A DNA stretch of 17,675 bases from an uncultured Prevotellaceae bacterium (GCA_946406585.1 CAMJLI010000022.1:1-17675); one strand, 5' to 3'; numbered from the stretch's first letter, positions 1 to 7,061 are shown. Notes: a model not told the origin generated them from the sequence alone. Made by a program: numbers and translations.

Positions 1-2
1 AA

Positions 3-2945
3 TTACGTTTTTTAATGTTGACGCTGCTATGCGCAGTGTTCAGCACGGTGTGGGGTGACACTGAAACCATTGATTTCAGTACCTTAGGGTATTCTAACCA
101 ACAGGAAATAACAACAGTTAATGGCACCAATTTCAGTGTGTATTTCAACAAAGGTACAAACAGCAATACCCCTAAATATTTCACAAATGGAACAGCCATA
201 AGGGTTTATGGTGGTGGCTATTTTACAGTCACTTCTCATAATACCATTAGTCAAATAATTATTTCTTTTGGAAGTGATGACGGCTCTAATGCTATCACAA
301 CCGATGTAGGCAACTATGAAAGTGGTACTTGGACGGGTAGTTCAACGAGTGTAAAATTCATGGTCGGGGGGACATCTGGTAATAGACGAATAAAGGCAAT
401 AGCTATTACATTCGATGGGCAGCCTACTGACAAATATTATGTGGCTGGCTCTTGGACAAACCCAACTTGGGAAGATGGCAAAATACAAATGACCAAGAAT
501 TCTGACGGAAAATACATTCTATCAAATCAACTGTTGCCAAAATATGCATTGTTCAAGATAATAAAGGTACCTTCCAGTGGAACGAATTCCGTATGGTGCG
601 GTGGAAGTGCTGAAGGCGATAATTATTGGGTCACTATAGATAATCATACAGACATCCCACTTAAAGTAGATGGTGGCAAAGACTTCTATATGCCAATAGC
701 AGGGATATGGACATTCATTGTTGACCCAACTGGTGACACACCGAAACTGACTGTTGAAGGCAACTGGCCTAAGTGGGAATATTATCTGGTTGGTGATTTC
801 AACGATTGGTCAACAACATCAATAGATTCATACAAGTTCGGACAGGTAGGTGAGACAAGCAATTTCACCCTTAATAAGCCAATTAAATATGGAGAAAAGT
901 TCAAGATTTATGGCATCCGTGGCGAAGAAGAAAAATGGTTTGGCGCAGTAAGCGATGGTGATTTCTGGGTTAATGCAGAACATGTCGATACTGAACTTTC
1001 CTTGACCACAGAGAATGGCGGTGAGAACTTCTATATGAACCTTTCCAATAAAAATGATTATTGGACTCTTGATTTCGACCTAGATAACAAGAAACTTGTC
1101 CTCAGCAACTTTGTCTCCGACGTTGCTGAACTGCCATTTGAATTTGATGGTGGAAGGAATGCAATTACGAATACACCTGGCCTCAAATCGAGCGCATTGG
1201 AGTCTGATTATGCTAATACTACTGCCAAACTAAAATTTACTAGCAGTGGCCAAGAACTCATTCTTCATTTCAATGAGCGTCCCGGAGAACTTTCTTTCGA
1301 CATCAAGAGTAATGGTTTCTCAGGTGGTACTTTTGAAGTCCAAACATCTGAGGACGGCGAGAATTATACAACTAAAAAATCCTATACTTCTATAAGTGGT
1401 GCCACCAACGGTCAGAGTGAGACAATCAACAATTTAGGCGAGAACGTAAGATACATTAAATGGGTTTATACAACAAAAGCCACTGGTAATGTAGGTTTGG
1501 GCAACATCAAGCTTGAAAAAGCACCACAGCCTTATATTGTGACCATCACTCAGGTTGAAAATGCAGAAATCAAAGTTTTCTATAATAATGCAGAAATTGA
1601 AAGTGGAGCCGAAGTATTATCATCTTCCGAGGTAAAGGTTTCTGCCACTGCCAGCGAGGGCTATCAAATTGGGAGTGTCATTGTAACTGATGGAGATGGA
1701 CAAGCTGTAACAACCACCAAAGTAGAAGGCCAAAATGACACTTGGACATTCACCATGCCAAAGAGCAATGTTACAGTTACATGCACTGCGAATGAGATAC
1801 CAGAAAACGATGAAGAATGGGTTAAGACTGACTTGGCAGACCTCACCGAAGATGACATCTTCGTGATTGTGGGATTTGTTAACAACGCACCATACGCTAT
1901 GGCTAACTTTGAAAATAATGATAATCTTCTTGATGCCGTTAGTGGATTATTGATCAGTAACGATAGAATAACACAAGGAATTACCGACGAAATCAAATGG
2001 AACATCAGCAGCAATACAGATGGCTATACATTCTATCCCAACGGGAGTAAAGACAAATGGCTCTACATTACAAACACTCCCAAAGGTGTACGCGTAGGAA
2101 CAAATACCAATAATAAACTTATATTAAAAGATGATTATCTATACAACGAATCAACACAAAGATACATTGGTATCTACAATAAAGCAAATTGGAGATGCTA
2201 CACATTAAGTAATGGTGCCTTCCCCTCAAATATCGCAGGTCAGACATTTGGTTTCTATAAGCTTGTAAAGAAATTCACCTTCACTATTAATGAAGCAGCC
2301 TTTGACGGCGAGACATATTATGCAACCATTGCTGACCTTGGAGCCGGTTATTACAAGGTTGGAAATGACTTTGAAGTGAGCACCGTGGCAGTTGTTAACG
2401 GCAAACTTGAAATTGCTCCATTTGAGTCTGGAACTATAATTCCTGGCAAAGCTGCTTATTTAGTCAGGAGTGCCACTGCAGGCATTCACAAGCTATCCCC
2501 TGTATATCCTTTGCCAAGTGACTTCACACCTATTGATGTAAATGGCAACAACATGCTCTACAGCACTGGCGATGGCAAGAATTCTCCTTCTCTAACTGCC
2601 GCTGAAATGGAAGCCAAACCACTAAATGAAGGAAATTACATGTTCTACAAACTGTCGCTGAACAAAAACCATGAGAAGGTTGGCTTCTACTGGGGTGTAC
2701 AAGGTGGTGCAGCATTCAACTACAACACAGGCCACCAAGCCTTCTTGGCAGTGCCACAGACAAATGGCGAACAGGGAGCTGCAGCATACTTATTTGACGG
2801 CGACGCCACTGGCATCTACAGCGTGAAGGCTACAGAAAGCGAAAGCAACAACGACACCTACACCCTCTCGGGAATACGCGTGGAGAACAAACAACTGCCA
2901 AAGGGCATCTACATCAAGAATGGCAAGAAAGTGGTTGTGAGGTAA
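3..2945 (+). CDS. Large modular secreted protein with T9SS-like C-terminal tail (5' end outside window)
   Basis: Function unknown; probably an exported or surface-anchored binding protein. The first ATG (15) would give a signal peptide with no basic residue, and the frame stays open to the window edge (L-R-F-L before that Met), so the real start is probably upstream. Numbering from ATG 15: signal peptide 1-15; a beta-rich module to about 135; two related modules beginning YYVAG (about 141) and YYLVGDFNDW (about 255), reminiscent of SusE/SusF-type carbohydrate-binding modules; a beta-sandwich-like module ending in GNVGLGNIKL (about 370-505); a divergent InlB B-repeat-like module (about 508-592, with a WTFTMPxxxVTVT motif); a module ending FGFYKLV (about 600-752); a further beta-rich region; and a tail with LPKGIYIKNGKKVVVR. 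The tail is the kind used for type IX secretion sorting. No catalytic motif was seen. Most of the gene is AT-richer than its neighbours. It probably shares a transcript with the two small genes behind it. Confidence 0.85.
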   Translation, partial: LRFLMLTLLCAVFSTVWGDTETIDFSTLGYSNQQEITTVNGTNFSVYFNKGTNSNTPKYFTNGTAIRVYGGGYFTVTSHNTISQIIISFGSDDGSNAITTDVGNYESGTWTGSSTSVKFMVGGTSGNRRIKAIAITFDGQPTDKYYVAGSWTNPTWEDGKIQMTKNSDGKYILSNQLLPKYALFKIIKVPSSGTNSVWCGGSAEGDNYWVTIDNHTDIPLKVDGGKDFYMPIAGIWTFIVDPTGDTPKLTVEGNWPKWEYYLVGDFNDWSTTSIDSYKFGQVGETSNFTLNKPIKYGEKFKIYGIRGEEEKWFGAVSDGDFWVNAEHVDTELSLTTENGGENFYMNLSNKNDYWTLDFDLDNKKLVLSNFVSDVAELPFEFDGGRNAITNTPGLKSSALESDYANTTAKLKFTSSGQELILHFNERPGELSFDIKSNGFSGGTFEVQTSEDGENYTTKKSYTSISGATNGQSETINNLGENVRYIKWVYTTKATGNVGLGNIKLEKAPQPYIVTITQVENAEIKVFYNNAEIESGAEVLSSSEVKVSATASEGYQIGSVIVTDGDGQAVTTTKVEGQNDTWTFTMPKSNVTVTCTANEIPENDEEWVKTDLADLTEDDIFVIVGFVNNAPYAMANFENNDNLLDAVSGLLISNDRITQGITDEIKWNISSNTDGYTFYPNGSKDKWLYITNTPKGVRVGTNTNNKLILKDDYLYNESTQRYIGIYNKANWRCYTLSNGAFPSNIAGQTFGFYKLVKKFTFTINEAAFDGETYYATIADLGAGYYKVGNDFEVSTVAVVNGKLEIAPFESGTIIPGKAAYLVRSATAGIHKLSPVYPLPSDFTPIDVNGNNMLYSTGDGKNSPSLTAAEMEAKPLNEGNYMFYKLSLNKNHEKVGFYWGVQGGAAFNYNTGHQAFLAVPQTNGEQGAAAYLFDGDATGIYSVKATESESNNDTYTLSGIRVENKQLPKGIYIKNGKKVVVR

Positions 2946-2966
2946 TCATTTCAAAATTGCACAATT

Positions 2967-3158
2967 ATGAAAAAGTATATCAAACCAACCATACTGCCAA
3001 TCACTTATTCGCAGGACGTGATGACATTAGGCGCCAGCGATAGTGAGGGCAATGGCGATGAGTTCAGCAACTACGGCTCTTTCGATGACAATACTCTTAT
3101 CAAACCATCCAAGAACCGCCTGTGGGATGATGCCGATGACAAGAAATTTGGTTTATAA
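2967..3158 (+). CDS. Small acidic protein, first of a tandem paralogous pair
   Basis: 63 residues, starting MKKYIKPTI, 21 nt after the large secreted-protein gene. Without gaps, 28 of the first 56 positions are identical to the next small protein. Shared parts are an N-terminal K-Y-x-K-P-T-I, a central LGASDS followed by G and EF-S/T-N, an SF plus acidic pair, and a late LWD. There is no convincing signal peptide or membrane segment; the protein is acidic and probably largely disordered. Short Bacteroidales proteins with a KYxKPxI/V start and an LWD-like end are familiar to me from memory as unnamed hypotheticals, but I know no established function. The basic and hydrophobic N-terminus, GAS step and variable acidic remainder could suit a leader-plus-core peptide, but no modification enzyme is in view, so that is speculation. 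Confidence 0.75.
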   Translation: MKKYIKPTILPITYSQDVMTLGASDSEGNGDEFSNYGSFDDNTLIKPSKNRLWDDADDKKFGL

Positions 3159-3183
3159 CACTATTTTAAACAAAATCAACAAA

Positions 3184-3354
3184 ATGAAGATTTACACAAA
3201 ACCAACTATAGAAGTCATCGTGACTTCCCAAGAGGTGCTTGATTTAGGAGCAAGCGATTCTGTGGGCGATGATAACGAGTTCACAAACATGACCTCTTTT
3301 GAAGAAGATGTTATTGGCAATTCTAGCAAAGACGACCTTTGGGACGAAGACTAA
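3184..3354 (+). CDS. Small acidic protein, second of the tandem paralogous pair
   Basis: 56 residues, starting MKIYTKPTIEV and ending DDLWDED. The ATG at 3184 is preferred over an upstream ATG in the same frame (3043), because that one would overlap the previous gene and add an unrelated N-terminus, whereas the 3184 start aligns residue for residue with the paralogue. It lies 25 nt behind the first small gene and 23 nt before a strong intrinsic terminator, so it is the last gene of the unit. It keeps the LGASDS-VG and EFTN-SF blocks of the pair but lacks the KKFGL extension of the first copy. Function unknown; it is not a membrane protein by eye. Confidence 0.75.
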   Translation: MKIYTKPTIEVIVTSQEVLDLGASDSVGDDNEFTNMTSFEEDVIGNSSKDDLWDED

Positions 3355-3377
3355 AACCAACTCTCCTTAATATCAAG

Positions 3378-3410
3378 ACATGGCAGTGGCAATCACTGCC
3401 ATGTTTTTTT
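3378..3410 (+). terminator. Rho-independent terminator of the secreted-protein/small-peptide unit
   Basis: A perfect 11-bp stem, ACATGGCAGTG with CACTGCCATGT, closes a 5-nt loop (GCAAT) and runs straight into seven T. It sits 23 nt after the second small gene and is oriented for the plus strand. Confidence 0.93.
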
Positions 3411-3460
3411 ATAGGTGCAATCCTTCGTCCAGTGGTGCCAAGACAGCAGTTTGATTAGAG

Positions 3461-3535
3461 CAAAAAAAAATTGATTGTCTCACGACAACCAATCTCTATT
3501 AACCTTAATAATCTAATACCATGAAAAACACGATG
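3461..3535 (-). ncRNA. Candidate short RNA (about 65-70 nt) ending in an intrinsic terminator
   Basis: On the minus strand a -7 element (TACCTTTG, 3536-3543) is followed within about 70 nt by a stem ATTGGTTGTC / GACAATCAAT with loop GTGA and one mismatched pair, then nine T. That is a complete promoter-to-terminator unit with no substantial coding capacity: the only minus-strand ATG I see opens a five-codon frame (M-V-L-D-Y). It lies just beyond the DUF3256 stop codon, and nothing on the minus strand follows, so it is not an obvious riboswitch or attenuator for a downstream gene. The start near 3530 is inferred from the promoter. I could not assign it to an RNA family. An alternative is that the hairpin only terminates DUF3256 transcription. 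Confidence 0.5.
3470..3493 (-). terminator. Intrinsic terminator of the minus-strand cassette
   Basis: Ten-bp stem with one A-C mismatch and a 4-nt loop (GTGA on the minus strand), followed on the minus strand by nine T (positions 3469 down to 3462, plus the stem edge). It would also stop read-through from DUF3256. Confidence 0.75.
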
Positions 3536-3567
3536 CAAAGGTAGTGGAAATAATGGCCATTCTGAAA
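3536..3567 (-). promoter_or_regulatory. Bacteroidetes-type promoter of the candidate short RNA
   Basis: The -7 element TACCTTTG (3536-3543, reverse strand) matches TAnnTTTG exactly. TTTC at 3564-3567, 20 nt upstream, is one base off the usual TTTG. Confidence 0.55.
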
Positions 3568-3598
3568 TGAATGTGAATTCAACGACACATTATTAACA

Positions 3599-4222
3599 TT
3601 AATTAAACCTTTGACGATTCCATTTAAGCTTTTTTTGTAGCAATATGGCATCCAATTGCTTTTTCTCCTCCTTAGTGACCATTGGCGTGGATAGTTGGAA
3701 GATGAGGTCGTTGTCGGGTGTCATGACGGCGGAAATCATCACGGGGTCGAAAAACCTTACAAGTTCGTCGTAACGCTCCACAGCCATGGTGTCGGGCCTC
3801 TGCAAGAGCTGTGACGATGTCACTTCATCCAAGAAATCATTGGAAGGCATCGGCATCCATTGCGTGTTGAAGAAATGAACCTCGGACTCGGGAGCCTCGC
3901 CCAAGAACGAGTTCACCATGCATATCAGGGTGTCAGCCTCATGCAGTGGCAATAGTGCCAGTTGCATTCGCTGCGACTTGTTGACACTGATGTCAGCGAA
4001 GGTGCTGGTGAGAGAATCGAGCACGGTGGACCCTTGTAGGAGATTGACAGTCTCTGCTTTCACCCCCATGTCGTAGAAATCCACCATTTCCGTTCTTTTG
4101 GTCTTGTTAAGATACTCCACCAGGCTGTCGGGCATGGTGATGACGAAATCCCTCATCGTGCGCTGTGCCAAGGCCGGGAAGGCCATGACGATGACGAGTA
4201 TTGCTATTGCTGTTCTTTTCAT
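3599..4222 (-). CDS. DUF3256 family protein (secreted or periplasmic, function unknown)
   Basis: 207 residues. An N-terminal signal peptide (MKRTAIAILVIVMAFPALAQ, cleavage after ALA) indicates export. The mature part matches my memory of the Bacteroidales DUF3256 family, with conserved stretches around MPDSLVEYLNKTKRTEMVDFYDMG, an LDSLTST segment, an LPLHEADTLICMV block and a C-terminal stretch with MTPDNDLIFQLSTPM. No catalytic motif is recognisable, and the family has no assigned biochemical role that I know of. It is transcribed away from the M6 protease gene, from a shared 176-nt intergenic region. The start ATG is only 4 nt from a -7-like element, so the message may be almost leaderless. 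Confidence 0.82.
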   Translation of the reverse strand: MKRTAIAILVIVMAFPALAQRTMRDFVITMPDSLVEYLNKTKRTEMVDFYDMGVKAETVNLLQGSTVLDSLTSTFADISVNKSQRMQLALLPLHEADTLICMVNSFLGEAPESEVHFFNTQWMPMPSNDFLDEVTSSQLLQRPDTMAVERYDELVRFFDPVMISAVMTPDNDLIFQLSTPMVTKEEKKQLDAILLQKKLKWNRQRFN

Positions 4223-4226
4223 GCTG

Positions 4227-4257
4227 CAATATTACGGAAAAAAAGGGACACGAGCAA
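4227..4257 (-). promoter_or_regulatory. Possible promoter of the DUF3256 gene
   Basis: On the minus strand TAATATTG (4227-4234) is one base off TAnnTTTG, with TTG at 4255-4257 after a 20-nt spacer. The distance to the ATG is very short, which lowers confidence. Confidence 0.35.
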
Positions 4258-4319
4258 CAAAATGACGTTAAGAAATGAAAATAGGGAAAGAGGGGGGGGC
4301 GAAGATAGGCGGCGCCTCA

Positions 4320-4359
4320 GGAATGAAAGCAAAAAACTTCGTCTTTTGCTTTGCATTCC
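4320..4359. repeat. Inverted repeat overlapping the -33 box of the protease promoter
   Basis: GGAATG-A-AAGCAAAA pairs with TTTTGCTT-T-g-CATTCC, 15 bp with a single bulged G (4353), around a 9-nt loop. The right arm contains the TTTG -33 element (4350-4353). Confidence 0.6.
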
Positions 4360-4380
4360 GCTCGGCTTGCACTATCTTTG
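4350..4380 (+). promoter_or_regulatory. Promoter of the M6 metalloprotease gene
   Basis: TTTG (4350-4353), a 19-nt spacer and TATCTTTG (4373-4380) match the Bacteroidetes -33/-7 consensus. Transcription should start about 5-7 nt beyond 4380. This excludes any translation start upstream of about 4385. Confidence 0.85.
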
Positions 4381-4398
4381 CAGAATAAAATGCAAAAG

Positions 4399-6219
4399 AT
4401 GAAAAAGATACTGACTTTTATGATAGTTTGGCTGGCAGCCATGCAAGTATGGGGCGTGCAAGCCTATAGTGTGCCAGTGGATGTGAAACAAGCAGACGGC
4501 ACGACACTAACAGTGGTGCTTCACGGTGACGAAGACTTCAACTACTACACCACGCTCGACGGAGTGCTGCTGGTGCAGGAGAATGGGAATTACTACGTGG
4601 CAACGGTTGAAGACACTGGAGAGATGGCAGCGACGGCACAGCTCGCCCACAACGCCGACATGCGCAGCAACGCAGAAAAAGACTTGATTGCCAAACAAAA
4701 GAAAGACACCTTCATGAATGCTGGTTACGAAAAAGCAGGCAAGAAAAGGGCGAAACGCGAACCAGTGAAGGACGACAAGAGTCTTTTCCCACATAAAGGG
4801 ACTCCCAAGGCTGTCGTGATACTCGCAGAATTCAACGACACCATACCTTATTGCCATTTCACGATACAGAACCCAAAGAGGTCGTTTGATGACTATTTCA
4901 ACAAATTAGGTCCGTTGACCGACTATGGCTATGGCGAGACATCCAACCTCACTGGCGTGAGGCAATACTTCAAGATGGCAAGCTTCGACCAGTTTGCTCC
5001 AGAATTTGATGTCTATGGTCCGGTGATGGTGCCCAGTTCGATGGCAACCTATGGTGGCACGTCTTCCACTGGCAGCGGTGAGAACATGAAGCTTCTCATA
5101 CAAGATGCGTGCTATCTGATGGACGATGAAATCGACTTCTCGCAATATGACGGAAACAACGACGGCATGGTGGACCTGCTGATCATCATCTATGCAGGAT
5201 ATTCACAGTCGATGGGCGGCAACAGGGCGGAGTGCATCTGGCCCAAGTCGGGCACCACAAGCGGCGGCACATACGACGGCAAGCGCGTCTCCCGCTACCT
5301 GGTGAGCGCCGAGCTGAATGGCTTCCCCAACTGCTGGTCGAATCCACCCTACGAGCGCATCAACGGCATAGGCACCCTATGTCATGAGATGGGGCACACA
5401 TTAGGTCTGCCCGACTTCTACCCCACCGACAACAGCAAGAAGGGAGACAACCAGGGAATGGAATATTGGAGTCTGATGGACAGCGGCAACTACCTGAACA
5501 ACGGTTATGCCCCCGTACCCTTCAACGCCTACGAGCGCGAGGCTTTCGGATGGATTGAAATTCCGACACTGACAGAGTCGTGTGACCTGGAACTGAAGTC
5601 GTTGGACGATGGTGGCACCGCCTATCGCATAAGGAACGACAACGACGATACAAAATGCGAATACTACATCATAGAAAACATCCAAAACATTGGCCTCAAC
5701 TTGTTGCAGCGTGGCCATGGAATGGTGGTGTACCATGTAGATTACGATGATTATCAATTCAACTCCAACAATGGCGTGAACAACATCAAGGGACATCCGC
5801 GCATGACGGTGGTGCCTGCCGACAACCTGCTCTTCGCACAATACAATGTGGGAAAGACCATCAACGGCAAGGTGATCAAGAATGCAGACTTCTATGCCCA
5901 GCTGTCAGGTGACCCATTCCCAGGAACTGCCGGCATCACTGCCTTGAACGACACGATGAACATCGTGAACTTCGAGCCTTACAAGAGCGAAGTGCTAAAC
6001 AAGGCTTTCGACAACATCAGGGAGGAGAATGAAATCGTCAGCCTGACGTTCACAAACAACTTCAAAGAATACACGGGGATAGCTGAAATAGCCATGCCTT
6101 CGCGCAGGGGCAGCGACGGGCGCATATACACCATAGACGGTCGCCTGGCGAACCAAGATGAAAACAATTTGCCTAAAGGCATCTATATCAAGGGAGGAAA
6201 GAAGATTGTAAAAAAATAA
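4399..6219 (+). CDS. Secreted M6-family (immune inhibitor A-like) zinc metalloprotease with C-terminal sorting tail
   Basis: 606 residues from the chosen ATG. The promoter ends at 4380, so an in-frame TTG at 4351 cannot be the start; ATG 4390 is possible but would leave almost no leader, and 4399 gives a clean signal peptide (MKKILTFMIVWLAAMQVWGVQA). A propeptide-like region with many Lys/Arg follows, then the catalytic domain from about residue 130 (PKAVVILAEFND). The active site is H329-E330-M-G-H333-T-L-G-L-P-D339, the HExxHxxGxxD zinc motif of M6 peptidases, with a likely Met-turn at M360 (SLMD). The C-terminus (YTIDGR, then LPKGIYIKGGKKIVKK) resembles the type IX secretion tail on the first gene of this window. 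It probably degrades proteins outside the cell; the substrate is unknown. It is monocistronic by appearance. Confidence 0.92.
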   Translation: MKKILTFMIVWLAAMQVWGVQAYSVPVDVKQADGTTLTVVLHGDEDFNYYTTLDGVLLVQENGNYYVATVEDTGEMAATAQLAHNADMRSNAEKDLIAKQKKDTFMNAGYEKAGKKRAKREPVKDDKSLFPHKGTPKAVVILAEFNDTIPYCHFTIQNPKRSFDDYFNKLGPLTDYGYGETSNLTGVRQYFKMASFDQFAPEFDVYGPVMVPSSMATYGGTSSTGSGENMKLLIQDACYLMDDEIDFSQYDGNNDGMVDLLIIIYAGYSQSMGGNRAECIWPKSGTTSGGTYDGKRVSRYLVSAELNGFPNCWSNPPYERINGIGTLCHEMGHTLGLPDFYPTDNSKKGDNQGMEYWSLMDSGNYLNNGYAPVPFNAYEREAFGWIEIPTLTESCDLELKSLDDGGTAYRIRNDNDDTKCEYYIIENIQNIGLNLLQRGHGMVVYHVDYDDYQFNSNNGVNNIKGHPRMTVVPADNLLFAQYNVGKTINGKVIKNADFYAQLSGDPFPGTAGITALNDTMNIVNFEPYKSEVLNKAFDNIREENEIVSLTFTNNFKEYTGIAEIAMPSRRGSDGRIYTIDGRLANQDENNLPKGIYIKGGKKIVKK

Positions 6220-6242
6220 ATCCCATACCTTAATTATAAAGG

Positions 6243-6366
6243 CTCCCTTACCCCTAAACTCCTTAAAACAAAAATAAATATCTAAGGAGTCAAGGAGTCA
6301 AGGAGTGGCGCCTGAAGGCGCGAGGAAAAAACTCCCTTACTCCTAAACTCCTTAGACAAAAATAAT
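6243..6366. repeat. Intergenic repeat cluster: two 34-35 nt direct repeats, an 8-nt tandem repeat and small hairpins
   Basis: CTCCCTTACnCCTAAACTCC followed by TTA and an ACAAAAATAA end occurs at 6243-6277 and 6332-6365 with few differences. Between them AAGGAGTC is repeated three times (6284-6307, last unit ending G), and GCGCC-tgaa-GGCGC forms a small hairpin (6308-6321). CTAAGGAGT (6282-6290) is the reverse complement of ACTCCTTAG (6347-6355). No ORF is evident between the protease and yggS. It looks like a dispersed intergenic repeat. Confidence 0.7.
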
Positions 6367-6369
6367 TAC

Positions 6370-6414
6370 TTAAAAAAATTTTCGGCGAAAGGTCAAGTCC
6401 TTTCGCCGAAAATT
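6370..6414 (-). terminator. Intrinsic terminator overlapping the 3' end of yggS
   Basis: A perfect 16-bp stem (6377-6392 with 6399-6414) surrounds a 6-nt loop (6393-6398). Read on the minus strand it is followed by a run of T. The upstream arm is yggS coding sequence (codons for I-F-G-E-R) and the loop holds the TGA stop (6393-6395). Read on the plus strand there is no T-run, so it serves mainly yggS. Confidence 0.93.
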
Positions 6415-7061
6415 GTTGTACCGATACGCACCATAGTACTGCGACATCGACAAGCTATAAGATAGTCGTGACTCATGCCCCAACTGCGCTCGCAGAAATA
6501 GTCGGCATCAGCAAAAAACCGCCCTTTCACCTCGTCGAAGAAGTCAGCAGCCAACGACATCTCACGAGCAATCTGGTCGTTGTCCTCCACATACGAAGCC
6601 ATCATCATCAGTCCACAGATGCGCACGTGCTCCATCTGCCGCCATTCACCCTCTTCGAGCAACTGTCGGCAGTCGTTGATTGTCAGTCCGTATTTGGTTT
6701 CCTCCTCTGCTATATGCAGTTCGAGCAGCACATCCACCACCCTACCGCATTTTGCAGCCTGCCGCTCTATTTCCTGCAACAGCCGCAGTGAGTCCACCGC
6801 CTCTATCATGCTGACGTATGGCGCGATATACTTCACCTTGTTGGTCTGCAAGTGTCCGATGAAGTGCCATTGGATGTCATCAGGCAAAGTATCGTGCTTG
6901 ACTTGCAGTTCCTGCACGTGGCTCTCCCCAAACACCCGCTGCCCCTCATTGTATGCCTCAAGGATGCTTTCAGCGGGGTGATACTTGCTAACAGCCACCA
7001 GACGGACATCATCCGGCAATGTGCCGAGCACTTTTTTAAGGTTTTCGCTGATAGAAGACAT
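6393..7061 (-). CDS. yggS: YggS/PROSC family pyridoxal phosphate homeostasis protein
   Basis: 222 residues. This family (YggS, YlmE, human PLPBP) binds pyridoxal 5'-phosphate in the cytosol and buffers the B6 and amino/keto acid pools; no enzymatic activity is firmly established. Visible signatures: the PLP lysine K26 in AVSKYHP, FGESHVQEL, WHFIGHLQTNK, a GLMMMA segment, and the phosphate-binding end with SWGMSHDYLIA and MVRIGTTIFGER. Length is normal for the family. ATG 7061 is chosen over the GTG at 7064; it overlaps the stop of the preceding gene as TGATG, which suggests translational coupling. The last codons form one arm of the terminator. Confidence 0.95.
   Translation of the reverse strand: MSSISENLKKVLGTLPDDVRLVAVSKYHPAESILEAYNEGQRVFGESHVQELQVKHDTLPDDIQWHFIGHLQTNKVKYIAPYVSMIEAVDSLRLLQEIERQAAKCGRVVDVLLELHIAEEETKYGLTINDCRQLLEEGEWRQMEHVRICGLMMMASYVEDNDQIAREMSLAADFFDEVKGRFFADADYFCERSWGMSHDYLIACRCRSTMVRIGTTIFGERT

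Noticed and set aside
3521..3544. Seven-codon plus-strand ORF M-K-N-T-M-Q-R
   Set aside because: It overlaps the minus-strand promoter and leader of the candidate RNA; the ATGs are explained by the complement of that leader and there is no plus-strand promoter.
4351..4398. Upstream start of the metalloprotease at TTG 4351
   Set aside because: The -7 element at 4373-4380 lies inside this extension and the added residues do not resemble a signal peptide.
6243..6366. CRISPR-like repeat spacing between the protease and yggS
   Set aside because: Only two copies of the longer unit, and the sequence between them is itself repeat; no cas genes nearby.
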